Shown here in pieces: positions 15,869-23,573 of a stretch of DNA of 64,000 nucleotides. The notes under the pieces were generated by a model. The model saw only the letters and a program-made list of their open reading frames with translations. It was not told the DNA's origin and did no database searches. Location: positions 20,139-84,138 of the forward strand of contig JAEULA010000091.1 in the NCBI GenBank assembly GCA_016793165.1, in the 5' to 3' direction. Within the stretch, counting starts at the first letter, position 1, and each line of letters opens with the position of its first letter. Made by a program: the position numbers and the translations under genes. Origin of the DNA: Alphaproteobacteria bacterium (lineage in GTDB: Bacteria; Pseudomonadota; Alphaproteobacteria; CACIAM-22H2).

Positions 15869-17245
15869 CTACTGGACCGTCTCGCCGTGCTGGGCGATGT
15901 CGAGTCCGTCGCGCTCGGCCTCGTCGGCGACGCGCAGGCCCATGGCCGCATCGATGACCTTCAGGATCACGAAGCTGGCGACGGCCGAGTAGACGATGGT
16001 GAAGCCGACGGCGATCGCCTGGGTGACGATCTGGCTCGCATTGCCTTCGAGCAGGCCCTGCGATCCGGCCGGTGTCGCCTCGGTCGCCGAGAGCGCGCCT
16101 GCGGCGAAGACGCCCGTGAGCAGCGCGCCCACGATGCCGCCGACGCCGTGCACGCCGAAGACGTCGAGCGAGTCGTCGTAGCCGAGCGCGCGCTTGAGGC
16201 TCGTCGCGGCCCAGAAGCAGACGACACCGGACACGAGGCCGATGATCAGGGCGCCGCCGGGAAGCACGAAGCCCGACGCCGGCGTGATCGCGACCAAGCC
16301 CGCGACCGCGCCCGAAATCACGCCGAGCACCGAGGGCTTCCCGCGCGCCGCCCACTCCGTGAACATCCAAGCGAGCGCCGCGCCCGCGGCCGCGATCTGG
16401 GTGACCGCCATCGCCATGCCGGCGCGACCGTTGGCGCCGGCCGCCGACCCGGCATTGAAGCCGAACCAGCCGACCCACAGCAGCGAGGCGCCGATCACCG
16501 CGAGCGTGAGGTTGTACGGCGCCATGTTGTCGTGGCCGTAGCCGCGGCGCTTGCCCAGCACCACCGCCGCCACGAGGCCGGCGATGCCGGCGTTGACGTG
16601 CACGACCGTGCCGCCCGCGAAGTCCAGCGCGCCGAGCGTGAACATCCAGCCGCTCGGATGCCAGACCATGTGCGCGACCGGCGCGTAGACCGCGAGCACC
16701 CACACCGCCATGAACCACATCATCGCCGAGAACTTCATGCGGTCGGCGAAGGCGCCGCAGATCAGCGCCGGCGTGATGATCGCGAAGGTCATCTGGAACA
16801 TCATGAAGACGACCTCCGGGATCGTCGTCGCGACGGCACCGTCGCCGGTGCCGACGGTGAACGGCTTCTCCCAGCCCATGCCCGAAAGCAGCAGCCGCGA
16901 GAAGTCGCCGACGAAAGCGTTGCCGTTGCCGAAGGCGAGGCTGTAGCCGACGACCATCCACAGCACGGTGACCAGGCAGCAGATCGCGAAGGACTGCATC
17001 ATCGTCGCCAGGACGTTCTTCTTGCGCACCATGCCGGCGTAGAACAGCGCCAGGCCCGGGATCGTCATCATCAGCACGAGGGCGATCGAGGTGAGCATCC
17101 AGGCGGTGTCGCCGGTGTCGATCTTGGCGTCGGCGGCGAAGGCGGGCGAGGCGCCCAGCGCGGCGACTCCCAGCGCCGCGGCGAAGGCGGCCGCGAGGCC
17201 GGCGCCGGGGCGACCGCGCAGGGATGTGGTGGCATATGAAGTCAT
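15869..17245 (-). CDS. amtB: Ammonium transporter AmtB
   Basis: Trimeric inner-membrane ammonium channel, 458 residues. The N-terminal signal-like segment ends near ASPAFA, followed by eleven hydrophobic helices. Amt signature stretches are readable: WMLTSIALVLMMTIPGLALF, FYAGMVRKKN, and both pore histidines, in HVNAGIAGLV (about residue 215) and FGVHGVGGIVGALL (about 365). A strong ribosome site GAGGAGG lies 7 bases before the ATG. It is downstream of glnK in the same direction, the near-universal pairing in which GlnK blocks AmtB when nitrogen is ample. The 263-bp gap between them is wide for this pair and holds two small stem-loops (17454-17470 and 17488-17502). Confidence 0.96.
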   Translation of the reverse strand: MTSYATTSLRGRPGAGLAAAFAAALGVAALGASPAFAADAKIDTGDTAWMLTSIALVLMMTIPGLALFYAGMVRKKNVLATMMQSFAICCLVTVLWMVVGYSLAFGNGNAFVGDFSRLLLSGMGWEKPFTVGTGDGAVATTIPEVVFMMFQMTFAIITPALICGAFADRMKFSAMMWFMAVWVLAVYAPVAHMVWHPSGWMFTLGALDFAGGTVVHVNAGIAGLVAAVVLGKRRGYGHDNMAPYNLTLAVIGASLLWVGWFGFNAGSAAGANGRAGMAMAVTQIAAAGAALAWMFTEWAARGKPSVLGVISGAVAGLVAITPASGFVLPGGALIIGLVSGVVCFWAATSLKRALGYDDSLDVFGVHGVGGIVGALLTGVFAAGALSATEATPAGSQGLLEGNASQIVTQAIAVGFTIVYSAVASFVILKVIDAAMGLRVADEAERDGLDIAQHGETVQ

Positions 17246-17508
17246 GTCGTGCCTCCTCGTTGGCGCGGCCGGCGCCGAGGCGACGCGGCCGTCATTCGGG
17301 GGTGGACTCTCAATTTCCGTGCCAGCAGGTGCGGCTTGCCGTCCGGCCGCGATTTCCCGAGGTTCGGCGCGGCCGCCGGGCCTCGGCGATGCGCGACGCC
17401 ACGCAGGAGGTGGGCCTCGTGCCCGGGTTGCGGGCCCCGACGTCTGGCGGAAATGCCGCGAAATGCGGCAGGTTCACGGGGCTCTGTCTGCCTAAACGGC
17501 AGGCAATC

Positions 17509-17847
17509 TCACAGCGCCTCGCCGTCCGTCTCGCCGGTGCGGATGCGCACGGCGTGCGACAGGTCGTAGACGAAGATCTTGCCGTCGCCGATCTTGCCCG
17601 TGACCGCGGCCTTCTGGATCGCCTCGACGACGCGCGCGACGACGGCGTCCGCGACGGCGACCTCGATCTTCACCTTCGGCAGGAAGTTCACCTGGTATTC
17701 GGCGCCGCGATAGATCTCGGTCTGGCCTTTCTGACGGCCGAAACCCTTCACCTCGCTGACCGTGAGCCCCTGCACGCCCAGCTGCGTCAGCGCCTCGCGC
17801 ACCTCGTCGAGCTTGAACGGCTTGATGACCGCCATGACCATTTTCAT
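17509..17847 (-). CDS. glnK: Nitrogen regulatory protein P-II (GlnK/GlnB)
   Basis: A 112-residue PII signalling protein, exactly the family length. The T-loop is intact, with the uridylylation site Tyr51 in YRGAEYQVNFLPK, and the ATP/2-oxoglutarate B-loop reads AVTGKIGDGKIFV. The ATG at 17847 (MKMVMAVIKPFKLDEVREAL) gives the canonical start; a longer open frame upstream has no family support. Its place directly before amtB argues for GlnK rather than GlnB. PII senses 2-oxoglutarate and energy charge and binds AmtB, uridylyltransferase and others. Confidence 0.95.
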   Translation of the reverse strand: MKMVMAVIKPFKLDEVREALTQLGVQGLTVSEVKGFGRQKGQTEIYRGAEYQVNFLPKVKIEVAVADAVVARVVEAIQKAAVTGKIGDGKIFVYDLSHAVRIRTGETDGEAL

Positions 17848-17911
17848 CGTCGGGTCCTTTCCCAGATCGCGTGACGGCGGCGCTCGATGGCGAGCGCGCA
17901 CCGCCGATGCC

Positions 17912-17935
17912 CGGGTCTATTCAAGACCCGTGCCG
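17912..17935 (-). promoter_or_regulatory. Sigma-54-like element overlapping a 7-bp hairpin upstream of glnK
   Basis: On the minus strand CGGCACGGGTCTTGA (17935-17921) matches the -24/-12 consensus TGGCACG-N4-TTGC except at the first and last bases. The missing final C matters for sigma-54. The predicted start is about 60 nt before the glnK ATG, as expected for a nitrogen-controlled operon. The same bases form a perfect 7-bp hairpin, CGGGTCT/AGACCCG (17912-17930), which might instead end the upstream oxidase transcript. Confidence 0.4.
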
Positions 17936-17967
17936 ATCAGGCGCGACGTGACGATGGCGTGGTGTGC

Positions 17968-19155
17968 TCAGAGGCTCGGCGCGTTGTGGCCGGGCGGCAG
18001 GCGATCGATGAGAAGATGGTCGCGGCCGAGCTCGTCGGGCGAGTTGCAGCCGAGATAGCCGAGCACGCGGTCGAGCTCGTCCTTCATCAGGCCGAGGAAA
18101 TGGCCGACGCCGGCCTCGCCGCCGGCCGCGACCGCGAAGGCGGCCGGACGGCCGAACAGCACGCCGTTGGCGCCGAGGGCGATCGCCTTGGCGACGTCGG
18201 TGCCGCGGCGGAAGCCGCTGTCGATCAGGATCGTCATGCGCTTGCCGACCGCATCGGCGACCTCGGGCAGCATCTCGAACGGGGCCGCGGCATGGTCGAG
18301 ATTGCGGCCGCCGTGGTTCGACATGATGATCCCGTCGGCGCCGGCGGCCAGCGCCTGCTCGGCCTCGTCGGGACGCATCACGCCCTTGATCAGCAGCGGG
18401 CCCTTCCAGATGCGACGCAGCTCGCGGATATGGCCGTAGTCGAACGAGGCGCGGCGATTCCCCTGGAAGTACTGCACGCCTGCGATGTGGTCGCGGACCT
18501 CGGGCACCTCCGCCTCGATGATCTCCATCCGCGGCAGGCCCTGCTTCAGATAGACCTCCCAGACCCAGCGCGGCTTCGACAGCACGTGCGCGATGTTCGC
18601 CGGCGTCTTCTTGACCGTGAGCGAGAAGCCGTTGCGGCGGTCGCGCTCGCGCTTGGGCGGCATATGCGTGTCGGTCGTCACCAGCAGGGCTTCGTAGCCG
18701 GCGCGCTGCGCGCGCTCCACCATCGCGCGGTTCACGCGCTCGTCGTTGAACACGTAGAGCTGGAACCACAGCCGCGCCTCCGGAACCGTCTCGCGGAGGC
18801 GGTCGATCGATACCGCGGCCGCCGTGCTCAGGCCGTAGGGCACGCCGGCGGCGGCGCAGGCGCGCGCCATCGCGATCTCGGCGTTCGGCGCGAAGCTCGA
18901 CAGGCTGCCCATCGGCGCGATGGCGATCGGCGCGGCGGTGCGCTTGCCGAAGAGGTCGACCTCGAGGCTGCGTTTCGTCACGTCCACGACCGTGCGCGGC
19001 CGGAAGCGGACGCGCTCGAACGCAGCGCGGTTGAAGCGCACCGCGACCTCGTCCTCGGCGCCGCCGTCGATGAAATCGAACACCGGCTTGGGCAGCCGGC
19101 GCGCCGCGAGGCGGCGAAGGTCCTCGACACTGTGGATGGCGGAGAAATCGGCCAT
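17968..19155 (-). CDS. lldD: FMN-dependent alpha-hydroxy-acid oxidase / L-lactate dehydrogenase
   Basis: A 395-residue TIM-barrel flavoenzyme of the LldD / glycolate oxidase / mandelate dehydrogenase family. It oxidises a 2-hydroxy acid to the 2-oxo acid. Clear motifs are FDFIDGGAEDEVAVRFNRAAF, IAIAPMGSLSSFAPNAEIA, WFQLYVF, the active-site SNHGGRNLDHA (near residue 283) and the phosphate-binding IDSGFRRGTDVAKA and FGRPAAFAVAAGGE. L-lactate is the most likely substrate, but sequence alone does not exclude other hydroxy acids, so the symbol is provisional. It lies upstream of glnK on the same strand without an obvious functional link. Confidence 0.9.
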   Translation of the reverse strand: MADFSAIHSVEDLRRLAARRLPKPVFDFIDGGAEDEVAVRFNRAAFERVRFRPRTVVDVTKRSLEVDLFGKRTAAPIAIAPMGSLSSFAPNAEIAMARACAAAGVPYGLSTAAAVSIDRLRETVPEARLWFQLYVFNDERVNRAMVERAQRAGYEALLVTTDTHMPPKRERDRRNGFSLTVKKTPANIAHVLSKPRWVWEVYLKQGLPRMEIIEAEVPEVRDHIAGVQYFQGNRRASFDYGHIRELRRIWKGPLLIKGVMRPDEAEQALAAGADGIIMSNHGGRNLDHAAAPFEMLPEVADAVGKRMTILIDSGFRRGTDVAKAIALGANGVLFGRPAAFAVAAGGEAGVGHFLGLMKDELDRVLGYLGCNSPDELGRDHLLIDRLPPGHNAPSL

Positions 19156-19325
19156 GACGCTCCCGGAGCCGTTCGGCGTTCTGTCTCAAAGGGAGGGTGA
19201 GCCTAGAGCAAGGAGGCGCCCGGCGGCGACGGGTCTCGCGACCTCGCCGGCCGCCGGAACCGCGCCGGTCCTGCGGCGGTTTTGCATTGGCGGGCGTCGC
19301 GCGGATGCGCTAACGGCAAGGTGCC

Positions 19326-20564
19326 ATGTCAGATCTGTCGCATCGGTCGTCGGGCGACGTCGTCATCGTCGGCGGCGGCCTGGTCGGCCTCAGCCTCGGT
19401 GTCGCGCTGGCCCAGGCCGGCCTCGCAACCACGGTCGTGGACCGCGACCGGCCTGCGGATGCGGTCGCCGACGCCTATGACGGCCGCTCGTCGGCCCTGG
19501 CCTGGGGCTCGACGCGGGTCCTCGACGGCCTCGGCCTCTGGGATGCGATCGCGCCACACGCCGCGCCGATCGACGACATCCGCGTCTCGGACGGCGAGTC
19601 GCGCCTGTTCCTCCACTACGATCATCGCGACGTCGGCGATAACCCGCTGGGCTACATCGTCGAGAACCTGCACACCCGGCGCGCGCTCAATGCGCGCGTC
19701 GCCGCGCTGCCGCGGCTGACCTGGCTCGCGCCGGCGGTGGTCAGCGGCATCGCCATCGATCCGGGCGCGGCGCGCGTCACCCTCGCGGACGGCCGGGTGC
19801 TGACATCGCGGCTCGTGGTCGGCTGCGACGGCAAGCGCTCCTTCGTGCGGCGCGCGGCCGGCATCGCCGCCTTCGAGCATCGCTACGGCCAGACGGGGAT
19901 CGTGGGCACCGTCCGCCACGAGCGGCCGCACGGCAACATCGCGCATGAACGCTTCCTGCCCGCCGGGCCGTTCGCGATGCTGCCGCTGCCCGATCGCGAC
20001 GGCGTGCACCGGTCCTCGATCGTATGGACCGAGCGCGACGCGATCGTCCCGCGGCTCATGGCGCTCGACGACGCCGGCTTCAATGCCGAGATGCAGCGCC
20101 GCTTCGGGCCGACGCTCGGCGCGCTCGCGATCATGGGGCGGCGCTGGGCCTATCCGCTCGAGCTCGTGCAGTCCGCGCGCTATGCCGCGCCGCGACTCGC
20201 CCTTGCCGGCGATGCCGCGCACGGCGTGCATCCGATTGCCGGCCAGGGCTTGAACCTCGGATTGCGCGACGTCGCCGCGCTCGCGGAGTGCCTCGTCGAT
20301 GCGGCACGCACCGGGCTCGACGTCGGGGCGCTCGACGTGCTCGAGCGCTACGAGGGCTGGCGGCGCGTCGACGCGGTCACGCTGATGGCGGTCACCGACT
20401 CCCTCAACCGCCTGTTCTCGAACGACATCGCGCCGGTGCGACTGGCGCGGGACATCGGGCTTGCCGTGGTCGACCGCATCGCGCCGCTCAAGCGGCTGTT
20501 CATGCGCCATGCGATGGGCATGGTGGGCGACCTGCCGCGCCTGACCCGCGGCGAGAAGCTCTGA
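19326..20564 (+). CDS. UbiH/UbiF/Coq6-family FAD monooxygenase
   Basis: A 412-residue aromatic hydroxylase of the ubiquinone-biosynthesis type. The FAD Rossmann motif VVIVGGGLVGLSLGVALAQAG begins near residue 11. A DG-type motif VGCDGKRSFVRRAAGI lies mid-protein. The second FAD motif LAGDAAHGVHPIAGQGLNLG (near 293-312) has the His-Pro-x-x-GQG signature of this family. These enzymes hydroxylate positions 1, 5 or 6 of the ubiquinone ring; which position cannot be told here. The stop is 14 bases before the start of a methyltransferase gene, so the two may be co-transcribed. Confidence 0.92.
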   Translation: MSDLSHRSSGDVVIVGGGLVGLSLGVALAQAGLATTVVDRDRPADAVADAYDGRSSALAWGSTRVLDGLGLWDAIAPHAAPIDDIRVSDGESRLFLHYDHRDVGDNPLGYIVENLHTRRALNARVAALPRLTWLAPAVVSGIAIDPGAARVTLADGRVLTSRLVVGCDGKRSFVRRAAGIAAFEHRYGQTGIVGTVRHERPHGNIAHERFLPAGPFAMLPLPDRDGVHRSSIVWTERDAIVPRLMALDDAGFNAEMQRRFGPTLGALAIMGRRWAYPLELVQSARYAAPRLALAGDAAHGVHPIAGQGLNLGLRDVAALAECLVDAARTGLDVGALDVLERYEGWRRVDAVTLMAVTDSLNRLFSNDIAPVRLARDIGLAVVDRIAPLKRLFMRHAMGMVGDLPRLTRGEKL

Positions 20565-20578
20565 CCGGTCGTGCGGTC

Positions 20579-21394
20579 GTGGTCGACCCCGTCGACGTCA
20601 ACCGGCTGAACTGGGACGAGCGCGCGACGATCCACGCGCGCGACGCGACCGGCGACTACATGCTCGACGCCTTCCGCGCCGGCGCCGACGCGCTCCACGA
20701 CATCGACGCCCTGGAGATCGGCGACGTCGAGGGCAAGCGCGTGCTGCACTTGCAGTGCCACATCGGCCGCGACACGCTCAGCCTGGTGCGGCGCGGGGCC
20801 GTCGCGACGGGCCTCGACTTCTCCGCAGCGGCGCTCGACGTCGCGCGTCGGCTGGCGGCCGAGACCGGGCTCGGCGCCGACTTCGTCCAGGGCCGGGTCG
20901 AGGAGGCGCCGCGCCTCGTGCCGGGCCCCTTCGATCTCGTCTACACGACATGGGGCACGATCAACTGGCTGCCCGATCTGCGCCCGTGGGCCCGCGCGAT
21001 CGCGGCGGTGCTGGCGCCGAACGGCGAGCTCTACTTTGCCGACGCCCACCCCGGCTTCCTGGTCCACGACGAGCGCGCCCACGGCCTGGTGCCGACCTAC
21101 GATTTCCATACGCCGCCGGAGCGGCCGCTCGCCTTCACCAGTGCCACGACCTACACGGGCGATCCGACGATCCTGAAGAACCAGCAGAACTACGAGTGGA
21201 TCCATCCCTTGTCGGAGATCTTCGGCGCGCTGCTGGGGGCCGGCATGGCCGTCACGATGTTCCACGAGCACGAGGTGCTGCCATGGCGCGCGGTGCCCGC
21301 CCTGGTGCCGGCCACGCCGCGCTTGTGGCGCCTGCCGGACGGCCATCCGCGCCTGCCGCTCTCCTTCTCGCTGCGCGCGCGCCGGGTGCGTTGA
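20579..21394 (+). CDS. Class I SAM-dependent methyltransferase
   Basis: A 271-residue methyltransferase with motif I VLHLQCHIGRDTLSL (about residues 52-66), motif II GLDFSAAAL and motif IV FDLVYTTWGTINWL. The LHLQCHIGRDT form is typical of a large group of uncharacterised bacterial methyltransferases. The start is a GTG at 20579, because the frame before it runs into the end of the hydroxylase gene. It follows the UbiH-type gene by 14 bases. It does not look like UbiE or UbiG, so participation in quinone synthesis is only a possibility. Confidence 0.82.
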   Translation: MVDPVDVNRLNWDERATIHARDATGDYMLDAFRAGADALHDIDALEIGDVEGKRVLHLQCHIGRDTLSLVRRGAVATGLDFSAAALDVARRLAAETGLGADFVQGRVEEAPRLVPGPFDLVYTTWGTINWLPDLRPWARAIAAVLAPNGELYFADAHPGFLVHDERAHGLVPTYDFHTPPERPLAFTSATTYTGDPTILKNQQNYEWIHPLSEIFGALLGAGMAVTMFHEHEVLPWRAVPALVPATPRLWRLPDGHPRLPLSFSLRARRVR

Positions 21395-21401
21395 GCCGCG
21401 T

Positions 21402-22424
21402 TCAGAGCGCGACGAATCGCCTTTCGTCGGCGGCGAGGTAGATGGCCTCCTCGATCTCGATGTTGCGCAGGTAGCTGCGGGCGTCGTTCACGACGGGCGC
21501 GCCGTCGCGCAGATGGGCGAGCGCATGGGTGATCTGGCGATGTACGCAGTCGCCGCCGAAACCGCGATCGGTCCACGCGTAGTCGTGCGGCCGCTCCGGC
21601 TCGCCATGGGGCTTGAAGAACAGCCTGCCGAACCCGTCGAGCCGCAGCGAGCCGCGCGTCCCCTCGAGATGCATGACGCCCATCGTCAGGCGCGTGTCGT
21701 CGGCGGGATGATCGAGATGGCGGTTGGCGTCGATGACGCCGAGCGCGCCCGAGGCGAAGTCGATCACGACGATGCCGGCGTCCTCGCCGCGGATCGCCGG
21801 ATTGTAGCGTCGCAGGCGCGCGAAGACGCCGGTCACCTCGCCGAGCAGCATCCGGAACGCGTCGACGAGGTGGATCGCCGTTTCATGGACGAGGAATCGC
21901 GGCAGGTCCTTGAAGTACGGCTGGCGCGCCAGGAACGGGGCGTTCGGCCCCTGACCGTCGCCCGGACGCAGGCGGAAGGCGATGTTGAGCACGGTGCCGA
22001 GCGCGCCCGACTCGATCACGCGCCGCGCCTCCGCGAACCAAGGCATGAAGCGGAAGTTCTCGTGGACGACGAGGCGGATGCCGTGGCGCTCGGCGGCCGC
22101 GACGATCGCGCGCGCGCCGGCGAGATCGTCGGCGAGCGGCTTCTGGCAGATGGCATCGATGCCGCGCCGGCCGGCGGCATCGACCGCCGCGAGATGCGTC
22201 GCCGGCGGCGTCACGATGTCGAGCACGTGCGGCTGCGCGCGATCCAGCATCGTGTCGAGGTCGACGAAGGCCGCCGCGCCCGGGAATTCGGCCGCGGCCG
22301 CCGCGGCCCTGGCCGGGTCGATGTCGCAGACTCCCGTCACGGCGATGCCGTCGAGCCGGCGCCACGCATCGCGGTGGTAGCGTGCGAAGTATCCGCAGCC
22401 GGCGATGGCGACCCGGAAGCTCAC
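21402..22424 (-). CDS. Gfo/Idh/MocA family oxidoreductase
   Basis: A 340-residue NAD(P)-dependent sugar or inositol-type dehydrogenase. The N-terminal Rossmann motif is VAIAGCGYFARYHRDAW. The family's catalytic EKP appears as QKP (ICQKPLADDLAGA, near residue 95), and the C-terminal domain carries HETAIHLVDAFRMLLG. The start is a GTG at 22424 that overlaps the TGA of the upstream dehydrogenase gene (GTGA, 22421-22424). The two enzymes are therefore coupled and probably act in one catabolic route. Substrate unknown; family members act on pyranoses, inositol and related compounds. Confidence 0.88.
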   Translation of the reverse strand: MSFRVAIAGCGYFARYHRDAWRRLDGIAVTGVCDIDPARAAAAAAEFPGAAAFVDLDTMLDRAQPHVLDIVTPPATHLAAVDAAGRRGIDAICQKPLADDLAGARAIVAAAERHGIRLVVHENFRFMPWFAEARRVIESGALGTVLNIAFRLRPGDGQGPNAPFLARQPYFKDLPRFLVHETAIHLVDAFRMLLGEVTGVFARLRRYNPAIRGEDAGIVVIDFASGALGVIDANRHLDHPADDTRLTMGVMHLEGTRGSLRLDGFGRLFFKPHGEPERPHDYAWTDRGFGGDCVHRQITHALAHLRDGAPVVNDARSYLRNIEIEEAIYLAADERRFVAL

Positions 22425-23512
22425 GCCCCGAGCGCCTCGATCACCGCGCGCGCGGTGGCCGCGGTGCCGTCGCGGCCGCCGGCGTCGAACGTGCGCACGC
22501 GGCCCGCGGCGAAGACGGCGTCGACGGCCTTCTCGATGTCGGCGGCCGCCTCGATGGCGGCGTTCGATCCGTGCCGCTCGCCGAGCCACTCGAGCATCAT
22601 CGCGGTCGAGAGGATCATCGCCGTGGGATTGGCGATCCCCTGTCCGGCGATGTCGGGCGCGGACCCGTGACTCGGCTGGAACAGCGCGTGCCGATCGCCG
22701 ACATCGGCCGAGGGCGCGAAGCCCATGCCGCCGATCAGTCCGGCGCCGAGATCGGAGAGGATGTCGCCGAACAGGTTCTCCATCGGCAGCACGTCGAAGT
22801 CCCAGGGCCGGCGGACGAGATCGAGCGCCATCGCGTCGACATAGTGGTGGCGCGCCTCGAGCTGCGGGAACTCGCGTGCCGTCTCGTGGAAGACCTTGCG
22901 CATGAAGGCGAACGACAGGAATACGTTCGCCTTGTCGACGAGCGTCACGCGGCCGGGCGTGCCGCGCTTCGCCTTGCGGCGCGCGGCGAGGCGAAAGGCG
23001 AAGCGGGTGAGGCGCTCGGTCGTGGCGCGCGTGATCACCTGCGTGTCGCGCGCCTCCGAGTCGTCGACCATCACGCCCTTGCCGCGCGAGGCGAACATGC
23101 CCTCGGTCGATTCGCGCAGGATGACCAGGTCGATGTCCTTGGCGCGCGGCGAGGCCAGCGCGACCGGTACGCCGGGGATCGCGCGGATCGGTCGCACGCC
23201 GGCATAGAGCTCGAGCCTGAAGCGAAGGTCGAGCTGCGGCGCGATCTCGGTGCCGTCGGGGTAGCGGATCTCGGGCCATCCCATCGCGCCGAACAGGATC
23301 GCGTCGACCTTGGCGGCGCGATCGAACGCGGACTCGGTCATCGCGACGCCGTGCTCCCGATAGTGCAGGGCGCCTCCGGCCACGAGCTCGCGCGAGACCG
23401 CGATGCCATGGCGCTTCTCGGCGGCCTCGAGCACCGCGATCGCGGCGTCCATCACCTCGACGCCGATGCCGTCGCCCGGCATCACCGCCACGTGGAAGTC
23501 GTTCCGCTTCAT
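22421..23512 (-). CDS. Isocitrate/isopropylmalate dehydrogenase family (tartrate/D-malate-type)
   Basis: A 363-residue metal- and NAD-dependent beta-decarboxylating dehydrogenase. Visible motifs are VMPGDGIGVEVMDAA at the start, LVILRESTEGMFASRGK (substrate-binding Arg and Ser region), VDKANVFLSF and DILSDLGAGLIGGMGFAPSAD with the metal-binding Asp residues, then FQPSHGSAPDIAGQGIANP. The N-terminus and RESTEGMFASRG are closer to tartrate/D-malate or homoisocitrate-like enzymes than to LeuB, and there are no leu genes nearby. The ATG at 23512 is the family start. It lies between the FAD/GcvT protein and the MocA-type oxidoreductase, all on one strand. Confidence 0.88.
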   Translation of the reverse strand: MKRNDFHVAVMPGDGIGVEVMDAAIAVLEAAEKRHGIAVSRELVAGGALHYREHGVAMTESAFDRAAKVDAILFGAMGWPEIRYPDGTEIAPQLDLRFRLELYAGVRPIRAIPGVPVALASPRAKDIDLVILRESTEGMFASRGKGVMVDDSEARDTQVITRATTERLTRFAFRLAARRKAKRGTPGRVTLVDKANVFLSFAFMRKVFHETAREFPQLEARHHYVDAMALDLVRRPWDFDVLPMENLFGDILSDLGAGLIGGMGFAPSADVGDRHALFQPSHGSAPDIAGQGIANPTAMILSTAMMLEWLGERHGSNAAIEAAADIEKAVDAVFAAGRVRTFDAGGRDGTAATARAVIEALGA

Positions 23513-23573
23513 CGCTGCCTCGGTTGTTCGTGGGAAGTCCTCGTCTCCGGATCGCCGGCGCGGCGCCGGCTGC

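Noticed and set aside
16710..16946. Separate small genes inside amtB on the plus strand
   Set aside because: They are antisense to a transporter with intact Amt motifs; no ribosome sites or domains support them.
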